A stretch of 15,159 nt of DNA. Source: CAZNNH01 sp964574335. Lineage in GTDB: Bacteria; Acidobacteriota; Vicinamibacteria; Fen-336. This document shows positions 1 through 7,073 of the stretch, piece by piece. Below the pieces are notes generated by a model. It saw nothing but the letters and a program-made list of their open reading frames with translations. It had not been told where the DNA came from and ran no database searches. The stretch is taken from assembly GCA_964574335.1 (NCBI GenBank), contig CAZNNH010000154.1, positions 1 to 15,159 of the forward strand, written 5' to 3'. Numbering within the stretch: position 1 is the first letter of the stretch; every line of letters begins with the position of its first letter. Both the position numbers and the translations under genes were made by a program.

Positions 1-257
1 TGATCGGGATGGCGGTGTCCCACCTGAGCCTGGTCATCGACCCCTCGCTGGTGGTGCTGGGCGGCCCGCTGGTCGAGCCGGGGAGCGAGCTGCTGCAGCA
101 GGTGCGCGCCGTGATCGCCCGCATCATCCCGGCGCCGCCGCAGGTGGTGGCCTCCAGCCTGGCCGAGAGGGCCGCTCTGGAAGGGGCGGTGCTGGTGGCC
201 ACTGAGATGGCCCACGAGCGGCTGAGGCGCCGCCTCGCCGGCGTCGAGGCGGTGTAG
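1..257 (+). CDS. ROK-family protein, C-terminal end (partial)
   Basis: This is the 3' end of a gene that begins before the window; reading is open from base 3 to the TAG at 255-257. The visible 84 residues (I-G-M-A-V-S...) match the C-terminal part of ROK proteins (repressor, ORF, kinase): a helix before the segment D-P-S-L-V-V-L-G-G-P, the usual 'DPxxIVLGG' strand of the second actin-like ATPase lobe, and then the 'AALEGAVLVA' helix that closes the fold. ROK members are ATP-dependent sugar kinases (glucokinase, N-acetylglucosamine or N-acetylmannosamine kinase) or sugar-responsive repressors with an added N-terminal HTH. The deciding parts (N-terminal HTH, the zinc-binding cysteines and the sugar-binding motif) lie outside the window, so kinase and repressor cannot be told apart. 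The ATG at 9 is internal to the gene. Confidence 0.8.
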   Translation, partial: IGMAVSHLSLVIDPSLVVLGGPLVEPGSELLQQVRAVIARIIPAPPQVVASSLAERAALEGAVLVATEMAHERLRRRLAGVEAV

Positions 258-282
258 GCGGTGTGGGCGACCGCCGGCCGCG

Positions 283-298
283 AGCGGCTGAGGCCGCT
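283..298 (+). terminator. Possible hairpin downstream of the ROK gene
   Basis: AGCGGC (283-288) pairs with GCCGCT (293-298) around a TGAG loop, 26 nt after the ROK stop codon. No T-run follows, so this would be a weak intrinsic terminator at best. It is followed by a 13-bp palindrome, TGGCG-tag-CGCCA (298-310). The rest of the 258-524 gap shows only one more stem, GCCTCG/CGAGGC with a GCCA loop (431-446), and no convincing gene. Confidence 0.3.
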
Positions 299-512
299 GG
301 CGTAGCGCCAACGCACCACCCAGGGGAGGATCATTCTCCTCTTGACAGATTCTCGAGGCACCTCGGAGCGAGGTAGTGGACGCTCCTCAGAATGCCTCCG
401 TGACGTCGAGACGAACGCAAGGATCGATTGGCCTCGGCCACGAGGCTTCTCGCGACCCTCGTCGTCGTGCCGTCGAGCGGTGGCGTCTCAGGAGCGTCGC
501 CGAGGGCCTGCG

Positions 513-518
513 TATGTT
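513..518 (+). promoter_or_regulatory. -10-like box, possible leaderless start of the DUF222 gene
   Basis: TATGTT lies exactly 6 nt upstream of the ATG at 525, and there is no Shine-Dalgarno sequence in between. This is the spacing expected if transcription starts at the A of the start codon. No good -35 hexamer is visible 16-18 nt upstream, so the call rests on the -10 box and its spacing alone. Confidence 0.35.
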
Positions 519-524
519 CCAGAC

Positions 525-1425
525 ATGGAACCAATCACCAGCTTGAGGACGATCCCGGACGAGGAGCTGCTTCGCCGTCTGTCGGGACTCGCTCGGGAGT
601 CGCGGCGGATCGAGGCCGAGCTAGTCGCCCACATCGCCGAGGTCGATCGCCGCCAGCTCTACCTGGAGCAGGCCAGCCCCTCGATGTTCGTCTACTGCAC
701 GCGGACGCTCGGTCTCACCGAGGCCGAGGCCTACCTGCGCATCGCTGCGGCGCGCGCCTCGCGGGCCTACCCCAGGCTCCTCCCCATGCTCGCGGACGGA
801 CGGCTTCACCTGAGCGGCATCGAGCGGCTGGCGCCGAAGCTCACGGCGGAGAACCAGCACATCCTGCTCGAGCGAGCTGCGTACAAGACCAAGCGTCAGA
901 TCGAGGAGCTGCTCGCCGACCTGGAGCCGAAGCCCGACGCGCCGCCGGTGATTCGCAGGCTGCCGGAGCGCCCGCCGGTCGTGCCGGTCGCGTTGAGCCT
1001 CGACGGGCGTCCGCGGACGTCCCCGGCGCCAGCGGATCCAACGGCCGTCTCGCCTCCCGAGCTCCGTCCGGACGGACCTCGGCCTTCCCCCGCCGCGTCA
1101 CATCCACGGCCGGCGGTCGCGCCGCTCGGGGCCGCTCGCTTCAAGGTCCAGTTCACGGCCACGGGCGAGCTGCGCGACAAGCTCGAGCGCCTCCGGGGCT
1201 GATGCGTGCCTCGGTCCCCGGCGTCGACCTGGCGGCCGTCATCGAGGCGGCCGTGACCGAGAAGCTGGAGCGACTCGAGGCGCGCCGCTTCGCGCAGGCG
1301 AAGGCGCCGCGGACGACGCCGGCGACGGTGGATACCTCGCCCTCGTCGCGCCACATCCCCGCCGCGGTGAGGCGCCGGCCGCCTCCAAGAACGCCCTCCA
1401 CCGCCCGGAGGCCGCCACAGGGTAA
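525..1425 (+). pseudogene. Decayed DUF222/HNH endonuclease-family gene (frameshifted, HNH domain missing)
   Basis: From the ATG at 525 the frame encodes the N-terminal helical part typical of DUF222/HNH endonuclease-like proteins (I-P-D-E-E-L-L-R-R-L, the S-M-F-V-Y-C-T segment, 'EAYLRIAAARASRAYP', 'DGRLHLSGIERLAPKL'), then a proline-rich linker and 'ARFKVQFTATGELRDKLERL'. That frame stops at TGA 1200-1202. The expected continuation (L-M-R-A-S-V-P-G-V-D-L-A-A-V-I-E) is present one frame over, from about 1199, up to 'SSRHIPAAVRR' near 1376. A single base appears to be missing around the G-run 1195-1198. In intact relatives the text after 'AAVRR' is the HNH nuclease domain with its Cys and His residues; here none of it is present and the reading degrades to low-complexity sequence, with a TAA at 1423-1425 in the third frame. 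So the gene carries two lesions: a frameshift and loss of the catalytic domain. Homologues are often multicopy and mobile. The right border is approximate. Confidence 0.75.
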
Positions 1426-1532
1426 GCTGGACGCGACGTCGGAGCTCGCCGCGCTCGGGTCCGGGGGATCGGGACCGGATTCACTGCGGGCGCCGCACAG
1501 AGTCGGCCGATGGCTGGGAGGAAACGACGACG

Positions 1533-2726
1533 ATGAGCGAGACGAAGCGGGTGCTGGTGCTGGGCTGCGGGATGGTCGGGTCGGCGATGGCGCGGGACCT
1601 GGCGGCGCGGCCCGCCACCCGGGTCACGGTGGCCGACGCCCGGCAGGAGTCGTTCTCCCGGCTCGAGGGCGCGCCCGACGTCACCACGCGCCGCGCCGAT
1701 CTGTCCGACCCGAAGGTGGTGGGGGAGCTGGCGCGCGAGCACGACTTGGTGATGGGCGCGTTGCCCAGCGTGCTGGGGCTGCGGGCGCTGCGCGCGGTGA
1801 TCGAGGCGGAGAGGGACTGCTGCGACGTCAGCTTCATGTCCGAGGACGCGCTCGAGCTCGACGGCCTGGCCCGCGACCACGGCGTGACCGCGGTGGTGGA
1901 CTGCGGCGTCGCCCCCGGCGTCAGCAACATGATGGCGGGCTTCGCCGACAGCCGCCTCGACCCCTGCCACAGCGTGGAGATCTACGTCGGCGGGCTCCCG
2001 GCGGTGCGCACCTGGCCGTTCGAGTACAAGGCCGGCTTCGCCCCCTACGACGTGATCGAGGAGTACGTGCGGCCGGCGCGGATGGTCGAGCACGGTCGGG
2101 TGGTGGTCAAGGAGGCCCTCTCCGAGCCGGAGCTGATGGAGTTCCCCGAGGTGGGGACGCTAGAGGCCTTCAACACCGACGGGCTGCGCAGCCTGGCCCA
2201 CACCCTGAGCGCCCCCTTCATGAAGGAGAAGACGCTGCGCTACCCGGGCCACATCGCCCTGATGCGCGCCTTCCGGGAGACCGGGCTGTTCTCGAAGGAG
2301 CCGCGCGAGGTCGCGGGCCAGAGTGTCCGCCCCCTGGACCTGACCGCCTCGCTGCTGTTCCCGAAGTGGACCTACGGGCCGGGCGAGGCGGACCTGACCG
2401 TGATGCGCGTGATCGTCGAGGGGGAGTCCCAGGGCGTCCGCACCCGCTATCGCTGGGACCTGATCGACCGCTACGACCCGGCCACCGGTCTGCGGAGCAT
2501 GTCCCGGACCACCGCCTTCCCGGCCACCATCGTGGGCGGCCTGATGATGGAGGGGGCGTTCCGCCGCCCCGGCGTCTCGGCCCCCGAGCTGCTCGGCCGC
2601 GAGGAGGGCCTGCTGGAGCGGATCCTCGGCGAGCTGGAGAAGCGAGGCGTCCACTACTCGTCGAGCCTCGAGACGGTGCCGCCCTCCGGCGAGCCGCCCG
2701 CCGAGCTGGGGCACCCGCCGAGCTAG
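1533..2726 (+). CDS. Saccharopine dehydrogenase-family oxidoreductase (lysine 6-dehydrogenase-like)
   Basis: The protein has 397 residues. It opens with a Rossmann strand and the dinucleotide-binding loop G11-C-G13-M-V-G16, with an acidic residue at the end of the next strand (V-A-D-A-R) that favours NAD(H). A typical family segment follows, 'VVDCGVAPGVSNMMAGF', and then the C-terminal catalytic/substrate domain with 'KTLRYPGHIALMRAFRETGLF', a signature shared by saccharopine dehydrogenases, L-lysine 6-dehydrogenases and carboxynorspermidine synthases. The length is close to lysine 6-dehydrogenases (about 385 residues), which oxidatively deaminate the epsilon-amino group of lysine. The exact substrate is an inference. 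A strong ribosome binding site, GGGAGG (1516-1521), lies 11 nt before the ATG, supporting this start. The TAG stop (2724-2726) overlaps the AGATCC of the following repeat. The OPT peptide transporter lies downstream on the same strand, so a link to peptide or amino-acid use is possible, but a 313-nt spacer with its own -10-like box argues for separate transcription. Confidence 0.82.
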   Translation: MSETKRVLVLGCGMVGSAMARDLAARPATRVTVADARQESFSRLEGAPDVTTRRADLSDPKVVGELAREHDLVMGALPSVLGLRALRAVIEAERDCCDVSFMSEDALELDGLARDHGVTAVVDCGVAPGVSNMMAGFADSRLDPCHSVEIYVGGLPAVRTWPFEYKAGFAPYDVIEEYVRPARMVEHGRVVVKEALSEPELMEFPEVGTLEAFNTDGLRSLAHTLSAPFMKEKTLRYPGHIALMRAFRETGLFSKEPREVAGQSVRPLDLTASLLFPKWTYGPGEADLTVMRVIVEGESQGVRTRYRWDLIDRYDPATGLRSMSRTTAFPATIVGGLMMEGAFRRPGVSAPELLGREEGLLERILGELEKRGVHYSSSLETVPPSGEPPAELGHPPS

Positions 2727-2937
2727 ATCCTTCGGGGGTTCCGCTTCGAAGCCGCACTCAGGACGACGTCCCCGACCGCGTCATTCTGAGTCGGGCACCG
2801 GCGTGACCGCCGGTCAGTGCGGGACAGAAACGGCGGACCGTCATCCTGAGCGCTTCTTCGAAGCCGGGCTCCGGAAGGAGCCTGGCCGAGTCCCAGATCC
2901 TTCGGGCGACGGCGGGACGGTCGCCCTCAGGATGACG
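2725..2937. repeat. Cluster of CATCCTGAG / AGATCCTTCGGG palindromic repeats
   Basis: Most of the spacer between the dehydrogenase and the transporter is repeat. A first degenerate unit runs from AGATCCTTCGGG (2725-2736) to CTCAGGACGACG (about 2757-2768), and a variant arm CGTCATTCTGAG follows near 2779. A second unit is bounded by a perfect 12-bp inverted repeat: CGTCATCCTGAG at 2839-2850 and its complement at 2926-2937. Inside it are a 10-bp stem with a GGAA loop (2863-2872 with 2877-2886, one G-T pair) and the 49-bp core 2888-2936 (GAGTCCCAGATCCTTCGGGCG ... CGCCCTCAGGATGAC). The core recurs at 5144-5191. The unit resembles the intergenic palindromic elements seen in many copies in GC-rich genomes. 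As RNA it would fold strongly and could act as a terminator or mRNA 3' end. No coding potential is evident. Confidence 0.85.
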
Positions 2938-2968
2938 CTCGCGGGGGCGGGCCGGGTCCGGCCTGGGG

Positions 2969-2974
2969 TACAAT
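2969..2974 (+). promoter_or_regulatory. Candidate -10 box for the OPT transporter gene
   Basis: TACAAT (5 of 6 to TATAAT) stands out in otherwise very GC-rich sequence 66 nt before the ATG at 3040. No convincing TTGACA-like hexamer is found at 16-18 nt upstream (the stretch there is gggcgg). The predicted leader would be about 60 nt and would contain the hairpin at 3003-3020. Confidence 0.45.
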
Positions 2975-3002
2975 CCGCCGACCGACCGAGCGCGCTCGCC
3001 CT

Positions 3003-3020
3003 TCCGGCCTCTTGGCCGGA
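3003..3020 (+). promoter_or_regulatory. Hairpin in the transporter gene's 5' leader
   Basis: TCCGGCC (3003-3009) pairs perfectly with GGCCGGA (3014-3020) around a TCTT loop. It sits between the -10-like box at 2969 and the ribosome binding site GGGAGG (3030-3035) of the transporter gene. It could stabilise the leader or affect ribosome access. No alternative pairing partner, leader peptide or known riboswitch is recognised, so the role is open. Confidence 0.4.
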
Positions 3021-3039
3021 TCGGGATAAGGGAGGCTTC

Positions 3040-5115
3040 ATGAGCGATAGGGAGTTCAAGCCCTACGTCCCCGACGACACCACGATGTCGGAGTTCACGC
3101 TGCGGGCGCTCCTTCTGGGGCTCGTCATGTGCGTGATCCTCGGCGCCGCCAACGCCTACCTGGGCTTGCGCGCCGGGATGACCATCGCCGCGACCTATCC
3201 GGCGGCGGTGATCGGCATGGCGGTGCTGCGGACGATGCGGGGCTCGTTGCTGGAGGAGAACTTCGCCCGGACCGTCGGCTCGATCGGCGAGTCGGTGGCG
3301 GCGGGCGCGATCTTCACCATCCCCGCCTTCGTGATCCTCCAGATGTGGGACTTCGACAGCTTCGGCCTGACGGAGTACCTGACCGCCAGCGCGCTCATGA
3401 TCGTGGGCGGCATCCTGGGCGTCTTGTTCGTCACCCTCCTGCGCCGGGTGATGGTCGAGGACCGCACGCTGCCCTTTCCCGAGTCGGTGGCCGCCGCCGA
3501 GATCCACAAGGCGGGCCAGCGGGGCTCGGATGCGGCGGTCCAGCTCTTCAGCGCGATGGGGGTGGGGGCCCTGGTCAAGCTGCTGGGCGACGCCGGCATC
3601 TTCCGCGCCTCGAGGACCTTCCTGGTGGGGGTGGGGAAGCTCAAGGAGGGCTTCGTGAGGTTCGGCCTCACCAGCGACGCGGCCACCGTCTCGGCCGGCG
3701 GCGTCACCACCTTCCAGGCCCCCGCCGTGAGCCCGGCCTATCTGGGCGTGGGCTACATCATCGGGCCCGAGCTGGGGGCCCTCAACTTCGCCGGCGGCCT
3801 CCTCGCCTGGGGGCTCTTCGTCCCGCTGATGGTCTTCTTCCAGGGGCCCAGCCTGGCCCCCAGCTACGCCGGCGCCGGCGGCGCCACCGACTGGGCCACC
3901 ATGGCCACCGACCTCTGGCTCTACGTGGTGCGGCCGATCGCGGTGGGCGGGATGCTGGTGGGCGCCGTCTACACCCTGTTCAAGATGCGCAAGAACCTGG
4001 CCCTCGGCATGAAGCGCGGGATCGTCGACATGCAGAAGTCGGCCCACGCCCACGCCGCCACCGCGCGCAGCGAGCGCGACCTCCCGTTCAAGAAGGTTCT
4101 GATCGGGATCGGCGTGGTCTTCCTGCTGATGATCGCCCTCTATTTCTACTTCACGAAGGTCCTGCCCGGAGCGATCTTCGCCGCCATCGTGATGCTGGTG
4201 ACCGGCTTCTTCTTCGCCGCCGTCTCCGGCAACCTGGTGGGCCTGATCGGCTCCTCCAACAACCCGGTCTCGGGCCTGACCCTGGCCGCCACCATCGTGG
4301 CCGCCCTGACCATGGTGATCGTGGGCGTGAAGGGGACCGCAGGGGTGGCGGCGGTGCTCGGCGTGGCCGCCGTGGTTTGCGTCTCCTCCGCCGTGGCCGG
4401 CGAGATGCTGCAGGACCTCAAGGTCGGCCACATCCTGGGCGGCACCCCGTGGAAGATGCAGGTCGGGGACCTGATCGGCGTGGTGGCTGCCGGTCTGACC
4501 CTCTTCATCCCGCTCTTCGTGCTGCACCACTCCGACGTGGTCAGCCACCCGGGAGTGGCCGCCGGCTTCGGCAGCCCGCGGCTCCCCGCTCCGCAGGCCG
4601 GCCTGATGGCCGCCATCTCCCAGGGGATCGTGGGCGGCGAGATGGCCTGGCCGCTGGTGATCGTGGGGATCGCGATGGGGATCGGGATGATCCTGGTGCG
4701 GGTCAAGAGCCCGATGCTGCTGGCGGTGGGCATGTACCTCCCCCTCGAGACCACCTTCGCGATCTTCGTGGGCGGCCTGCTGCGCGGCCTGGTGGACTGG
4801 CAGGCGGAGCGGCGCGGCCACAACGCGGCGCAGAAGGCCCGGGTGGAGAACGCCGGCGTGCTCACGGCATCCGGCCTGATCGCCGGCGAGGCGCTGATGG
4901 CGTTGGGGGTAGCCGGTGTGGTGGCCTTGAAGGCCTGGCAGGCGGCCAGCGATCCCAGCGTCGAGATCGCCTTTCCGCAGGTGCCCGGCTTCGCCGGCAT
5001 CGCCGGTTGGCTGGCGATCCCCATGATGCTGGCCCTGCTCGCCTACCTGTGGTGGCGGCCGCTGTCCAAGGCCGGCGCCGCCGACGAGCCGGCGCCGCCG
5101 ACCGCCGTGATGTAG
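3040..5115 (+). CDS. OPT-family oligopeptide transporter
   Basis: The protein has 691 residues and many hydrophobic segments (about 14-16). It belongs to the bacterial branch of the oligopeptide transporter (OPT) family: near the N-terminus 'GAANAYLGLRAGMTIAATYP' (35-54), then L-P-F-P-E-S (144-149) followed by A-A-A-E-I-H-K-A-G, and later G-S-S-N-N-P-V-S-G-L-T from residue 404. OPT proteins are inner-membrane symporters, generally proton-driven, that import small peptides or metal-chelate complexes; this branch is mostly uncharacterised for substrate. The ATG at 3040 is chosen because GGGAGG ends 4 nt before it and because the residues upstream in the same frame (from 2803) are encoded by repeat sequence. 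The family length (about 600-700) fits. The gene is convergent with the flippase gene at 5182-6603, with a repeat hairpin between. Substrate assignment is not possible from sequence. Confidence 0.92.
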   Translation: MSDREFKPYVPDDTTMSEFTLRALLLGLVMCVILGAANAYLGLRAGMTIAATYPAAVIGMAVLRTMRGSLLEENFARTVGSIGESVAAGAIFTIPAFVILQMWDFDSFGLTEYLTASALMIVGGILGVLFVTLLRRVMVEDRTLPFPESVAAAEIHKAGQRGSDAAVQLFSAMGVGALVKLLGDAGIFRASRTFLVGVGKLKEGFVRFGLTSDAATVSAGGVTTFQAPAVSPAYLGVGYIIGPELGALNFAGGLLAWGLFVPLMVFFQGPSLAPSYAGAGGATDWATMATDLWLYVVRPIAVGGMLVGAVYTLFKMRKNLALGMKRGIVDMQKSAHAHAATARSERDLPFKKVLIGIGVVFLLMIALYFYFTKVLPGAIFAAIVMLVTGFFFAAVSGNLVGLIGSSNNPVSGLTLAATIVAALTMVIVGVKGTAGVAAVLGVAAVVCVSSAVAGEMLQDLKVGHILGGTPWKMQVGDLIGVVAAGLTLFIPLFVLHHSDVVSHPGVAAGFGSPRLPAPQAGLMAAISQGIVGGEMAWPLVIVGIAMGIGMILVRVKSPMLLAVGMYLPLETTFAIFVGGLLRGLVDWQAERRGHNAAQKARVENAGVLTASGLIAGEALMALGVAGVVALKAWQAASDPSVEIAFPQVPGFAGIAGWLAIPMMLALLAYLWWRPLSKAGAADEPAPPTAVM

Positions 5116-5143
5116 GAGCGACGGCCGAGGGGCTCGACTCGCT

Positions 5144-5191
5144 GAGTCCCAGATCCTTCGGGCGCCGGCGGACCGGCGCCCTCAGGATGAC
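5144..5191. repeat. Second copy of the 49-bp repeat core; bidirectional terminator candidate
   Basis: This 48-bp copy shares GAGTCCCAGATCCTTCGGGCG and CGCCCTCAGGATGAC with 2888-2936. Its centre forms a perfect 9-bp stem, GGGCGCCGG (5160-5168) with CCGGCGCCC (5173-5181), closed by CGGA. It lies in the 66-nt gap between the convergent transporter and flippase genes, and its CTCAGGATGAC end supplies the last codons and TGA stop of the flippase gene (stop = complement of 5182-5184). It is well placed to end transcription from both sides, although no T-run follows on either strand. Confidence 0.8.
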
Positions 5192-6603
5192 TTCAAGCCG
5201 CCCAGCAGGCGGGCGGCGGGGCCGGGCCAGAGCGCCCATCCCGCGGCCAGGGTCGCGGCGTAGGTCAAGACGCCGACGACGATCGCCAGCGGTAGCGAGT
5301 CGCGCACCCCCGAGACCGCCAGGGCCATGGGCACGGTGGCCAGCAGCGCGAGCCCGACGGGCTGGGCGACCGGGACCGGGAAGCGCACCCGGGAGCAGGC
5401 CGCCAAGCCGAGGAGGAGCAGCAGGACCTCGGCCGTCACGAAGCCGGCCGCGGCTCCGATGGCGCCGAAGCGGGGGACCAGGACCAGGGCCAGGGCGAAC
5501 GCGGCGACGATCCGCGCGCCCAGCAGCCACGGCAGCAGGGGGGCGCGACCGGCGGCGATCAGGGCCCACGACAGGAGCCCGTTCAGGAACATCGGGATGA
5601 GCGCCAGCGAGAGCAGGCGCAGCCAGGGGGCGGCCGGAGCGAACTCGGCTCCGAACAGGAACGGGATCAGCCGCGGCGCCACGAGGAAGAGCCCCATCGC
5701 CGCCGGGGCCGCAAACAGGCAGAGGGTGGCCGAGGTGCGCTGGCGCACCGGCCCTTCTCCTTCGAGCGCCTCCCGGGTCAGGGCGGGCATGGCCCCGGCC
5801 GCCACCGCGCTCGGGACCAGGCTCAGCGGCCAGAGCACGGTCAGGACGGTGAAGAACAGGCCGGTCTCGGCGTCGCCGCGCATGGTGCCAAGCACCAGGA
5901 ACTCGACCCGGGGGCAGAGCAGCAGGAGACCCGCGTAGGCGGCGAGCGGTGTCGCCTCCCGCAGCACGCGGGGGATCGTCGTCTCGGGTCCGTGGACCTG
6001 GGCCGGGCGGCGCGCCAGCAGCCAGGCTCCCAGGGCGATCGCCGGCACCGGGGCCAGCGCCAGCGAGCCGGCCAGGCCGGTGATGCCGGCTCCGGCCCAA
6101 AGCGCCGCCGCCGCCAGGAGAAGCCCGCAACTGCGAAGCGCCAGCAGCAGCACGCCCTCCTGGAGACGGGCGCCGCGACAGCGGAGGGCCACGCCAAAGA
6201 ACTCGCCCCAGCCGGAGAGGGTGAAGTGGAAGACCAGGCCGGCCAGGGCCAGGATCTGCAGCCAGGACGGCGCCAGGGCCTCGATCCACGAGGCGATCGG
6301 GGTGGCCGTCGCGACCACCACCAGCGCGGTGACGGCGCCGAAGATGGCCAGACGGGCCGAGACCAGCGAGCGGAGCGAGAGCGTGCCCGCCACCAGGGCG
6401 CGGGTGGCGGTGGCCTGGAGGCCGAACTCCGCCAGCTCGGCGACCAGGGGGGCCAGGACCCAAAGGCGGCCGAAGGTCCCGATGCCGGCCACCCCCAGCT
6501 CGCGGGTGATGAGCACTGTGGTGGCCAGCGTGACCAGCCGGGAGAGGATCTCCGCCGCCAGCTTGATCGCGCTGCCCCGGGTGGCTTCGCCGGCCTCGCT
6601 CAC
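5182..6603 (-). CDS. Wzx-like polysaccharide flippase (MOP superfamily)
   Basis: The 473-residue polytopic protein starts with 'GSAIKLAAEILSRLVTLATTVLITRELGVAGIGTFGRLW', the typical first segments of oligosaccharide flippases (polysaccharide biosynthesis proteins of the MOP/MVF group): conserved R in the first helix region, then G-x-x-x-x-G-x-F/Y. About 12-14 hydrophobic helices follow, and the length matches the family (420-500). Such proteins move lipid-linked oligosaccharide units across the inner membrane for O-antigen, capsule, exopolysaccharide or teichuronic-type polymers. The start is a GTG at 6603-6601 whose bases form GTGA with the stop of the upstream gene (6600-7058), a 4-nt overlap typical of translational coupling. 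No glycosyltransferases or polymerase lie nearby, so the exported glycan is unknown. The final residues (L-K-S-S-stop) are encoded by the repeat at 5144-5191, so the C-terminus was reset by repeat insertion or the repeat tolerates that end. Confidence 0.88.
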   Translation of the reverse strand: MSEAGEATRGSAIKLAAEILSRLVTLATTVLITRELGVAGIGTFGRLWVLAPLVAELAEFGLQATATRALVAGTLSLRSLVSARLAIFGAVTALVVVATATPIASWIEALAPSWLQILALAGLVFHFTLSGWGEFFGVALRCRGARLQEGVLLLALRSCGLLLAAAALWAGAGITGLAGSLALAPVPAIALGAWLLARRPAQVHGPETTIPRVLREATPLAAYAGLLLLCPRVEFLVLGTMRGDAETGLFFTVLTVLWPLSLVPSAVAAGAMPALTREALEGEGPVRQRTSATLCLFAAPAAMGLFLVAPRLIPFLFGAEFAPAAPWLRLLSLALIPMFLNGLLSWALIAAGRAPLLPWLLGARIVAAFALALVLVPRFGAIGAAAGFVTAEVLLLLLGLAACSRVRFPVPVAQPVGLALLATVPMALAVSGVRDSLPLAIVVGVLTYAATLAAGWALWPGPAARLLGGLKSS

Positions 6604-7058
6604 CGATCGCGGCCGGCCTGCGCCATCGCGCAGGCGAAATCCCGAAGGGTCTCGTCGGCGTCGAAGAAGAGCACGTAGAGGACGTCGCCGGAGCGGAAGA
6701 CGCGGACGATGGGCCAGTCCCTGCGCTTCCCGACCACCAGCCCCTGGACGTCGGCGGGCAGTGCGGAGACCGCCTCTCGCAGGGCGGCCTCGTCGCCCGG
6801 GGCGGCGACCAGCGGGCTGCCCTCCTCCTCGAGCGCCTGGACCACCACGTCGAGGGTGGGCTGCTTCTCGACCATGTGGGCGAGCCGGGTGTGATGGGAG
6901 GTGAGCGAGCGGTGGGTGTATCCCCAGGAGCCCAGCAGCAGCGCCAGCCCCAGCGTCAGCGCGGTGACCGCCAGGCTGCCGGCCACGATGGCGATGCGCC
7001 TCCAGCCCGCGCCGTTCGGCTCTCCCATCGGCTGCGGATCGAAGAGCGGGGTCGCCAT
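6600..7058 (-). CDS. Unrecognised single-pass membrane protein, coupled to the flippase gene
   Basis: The 152-residue protein has one clear transmembrane segment (about residues 22-45) preceded by W-R-R, which predicts a short cytoplasmic N-terminus and a C-terminal domain of about 105 residues outside the inner membrane. That domain starts with a basic/polar helix (Y-T-H-R-S-L-T-S-H-H-T-R-L), has an acidic helical middle (E-E-E-G-S-P-L-V-A-A-P-G-D-E-A-A) and ends in a strand-rich part (I-V-R-V-F-R-S-G-D-V-L-Y-V-L-F-F-D-A-D). I do not recognise a family. The stop overlaps the flippase GTG start (GTGA), so the two are very likely co-expressed, and an accessory role in glycan export or polymer control is a reasonable guess only. 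No good ribosome binding site precedes the ATG at 7058; a TATCCT box lies 9 nt upstream (7073-7068). The YidB-like gene ends 46 nt upstream on the same strand. Confidence 0.75.
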   Translation of the reverse strand: MATPLFDPQPMGEPNGAGWRRIAIVAGSLAVTALTLGLALLLGSWGYTHRSLTSHHTRLAHMVEKQPTLDVVVQALEEEGSPLVAAPGDEAALREAVSALPADVQGLVVGKRRDWPIVRVFRSGDVLYVLFFDADETLRDFACAMAQAGRDR

Positions 7059-7073
7059 GTCGCCGCTAGGATA

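Noticed and set aside
342..347. Perfect TTGACA hexamer upstream of the DUF222 remnant.
   Set aside because: No -10-like sequence lies 15-19 nt downstream (the bases there are about ggagcg), so it is not supported as a promoter.
428..2806. Long plus-strand frame of about 792 codons spanning the pseudogene and the dehydrogenase.
   Set aside because: Only about 1199-1376 matches real protein (the shifted part of the DUF222 gene). The rest is Arg/Gly/Ala/Pro-rich shadow translation of the dehydrogenase and flanks.
2758..4821. Very long antisense reading frame (about 687 codons) opposite the transporter gene.
   Set aside because: Its product is an unnatural His/Gly/Asp/Gln-rich string produced by the GC-rich third-position bias of the transporter gene; the plus strand encodes a clear OPT protein.
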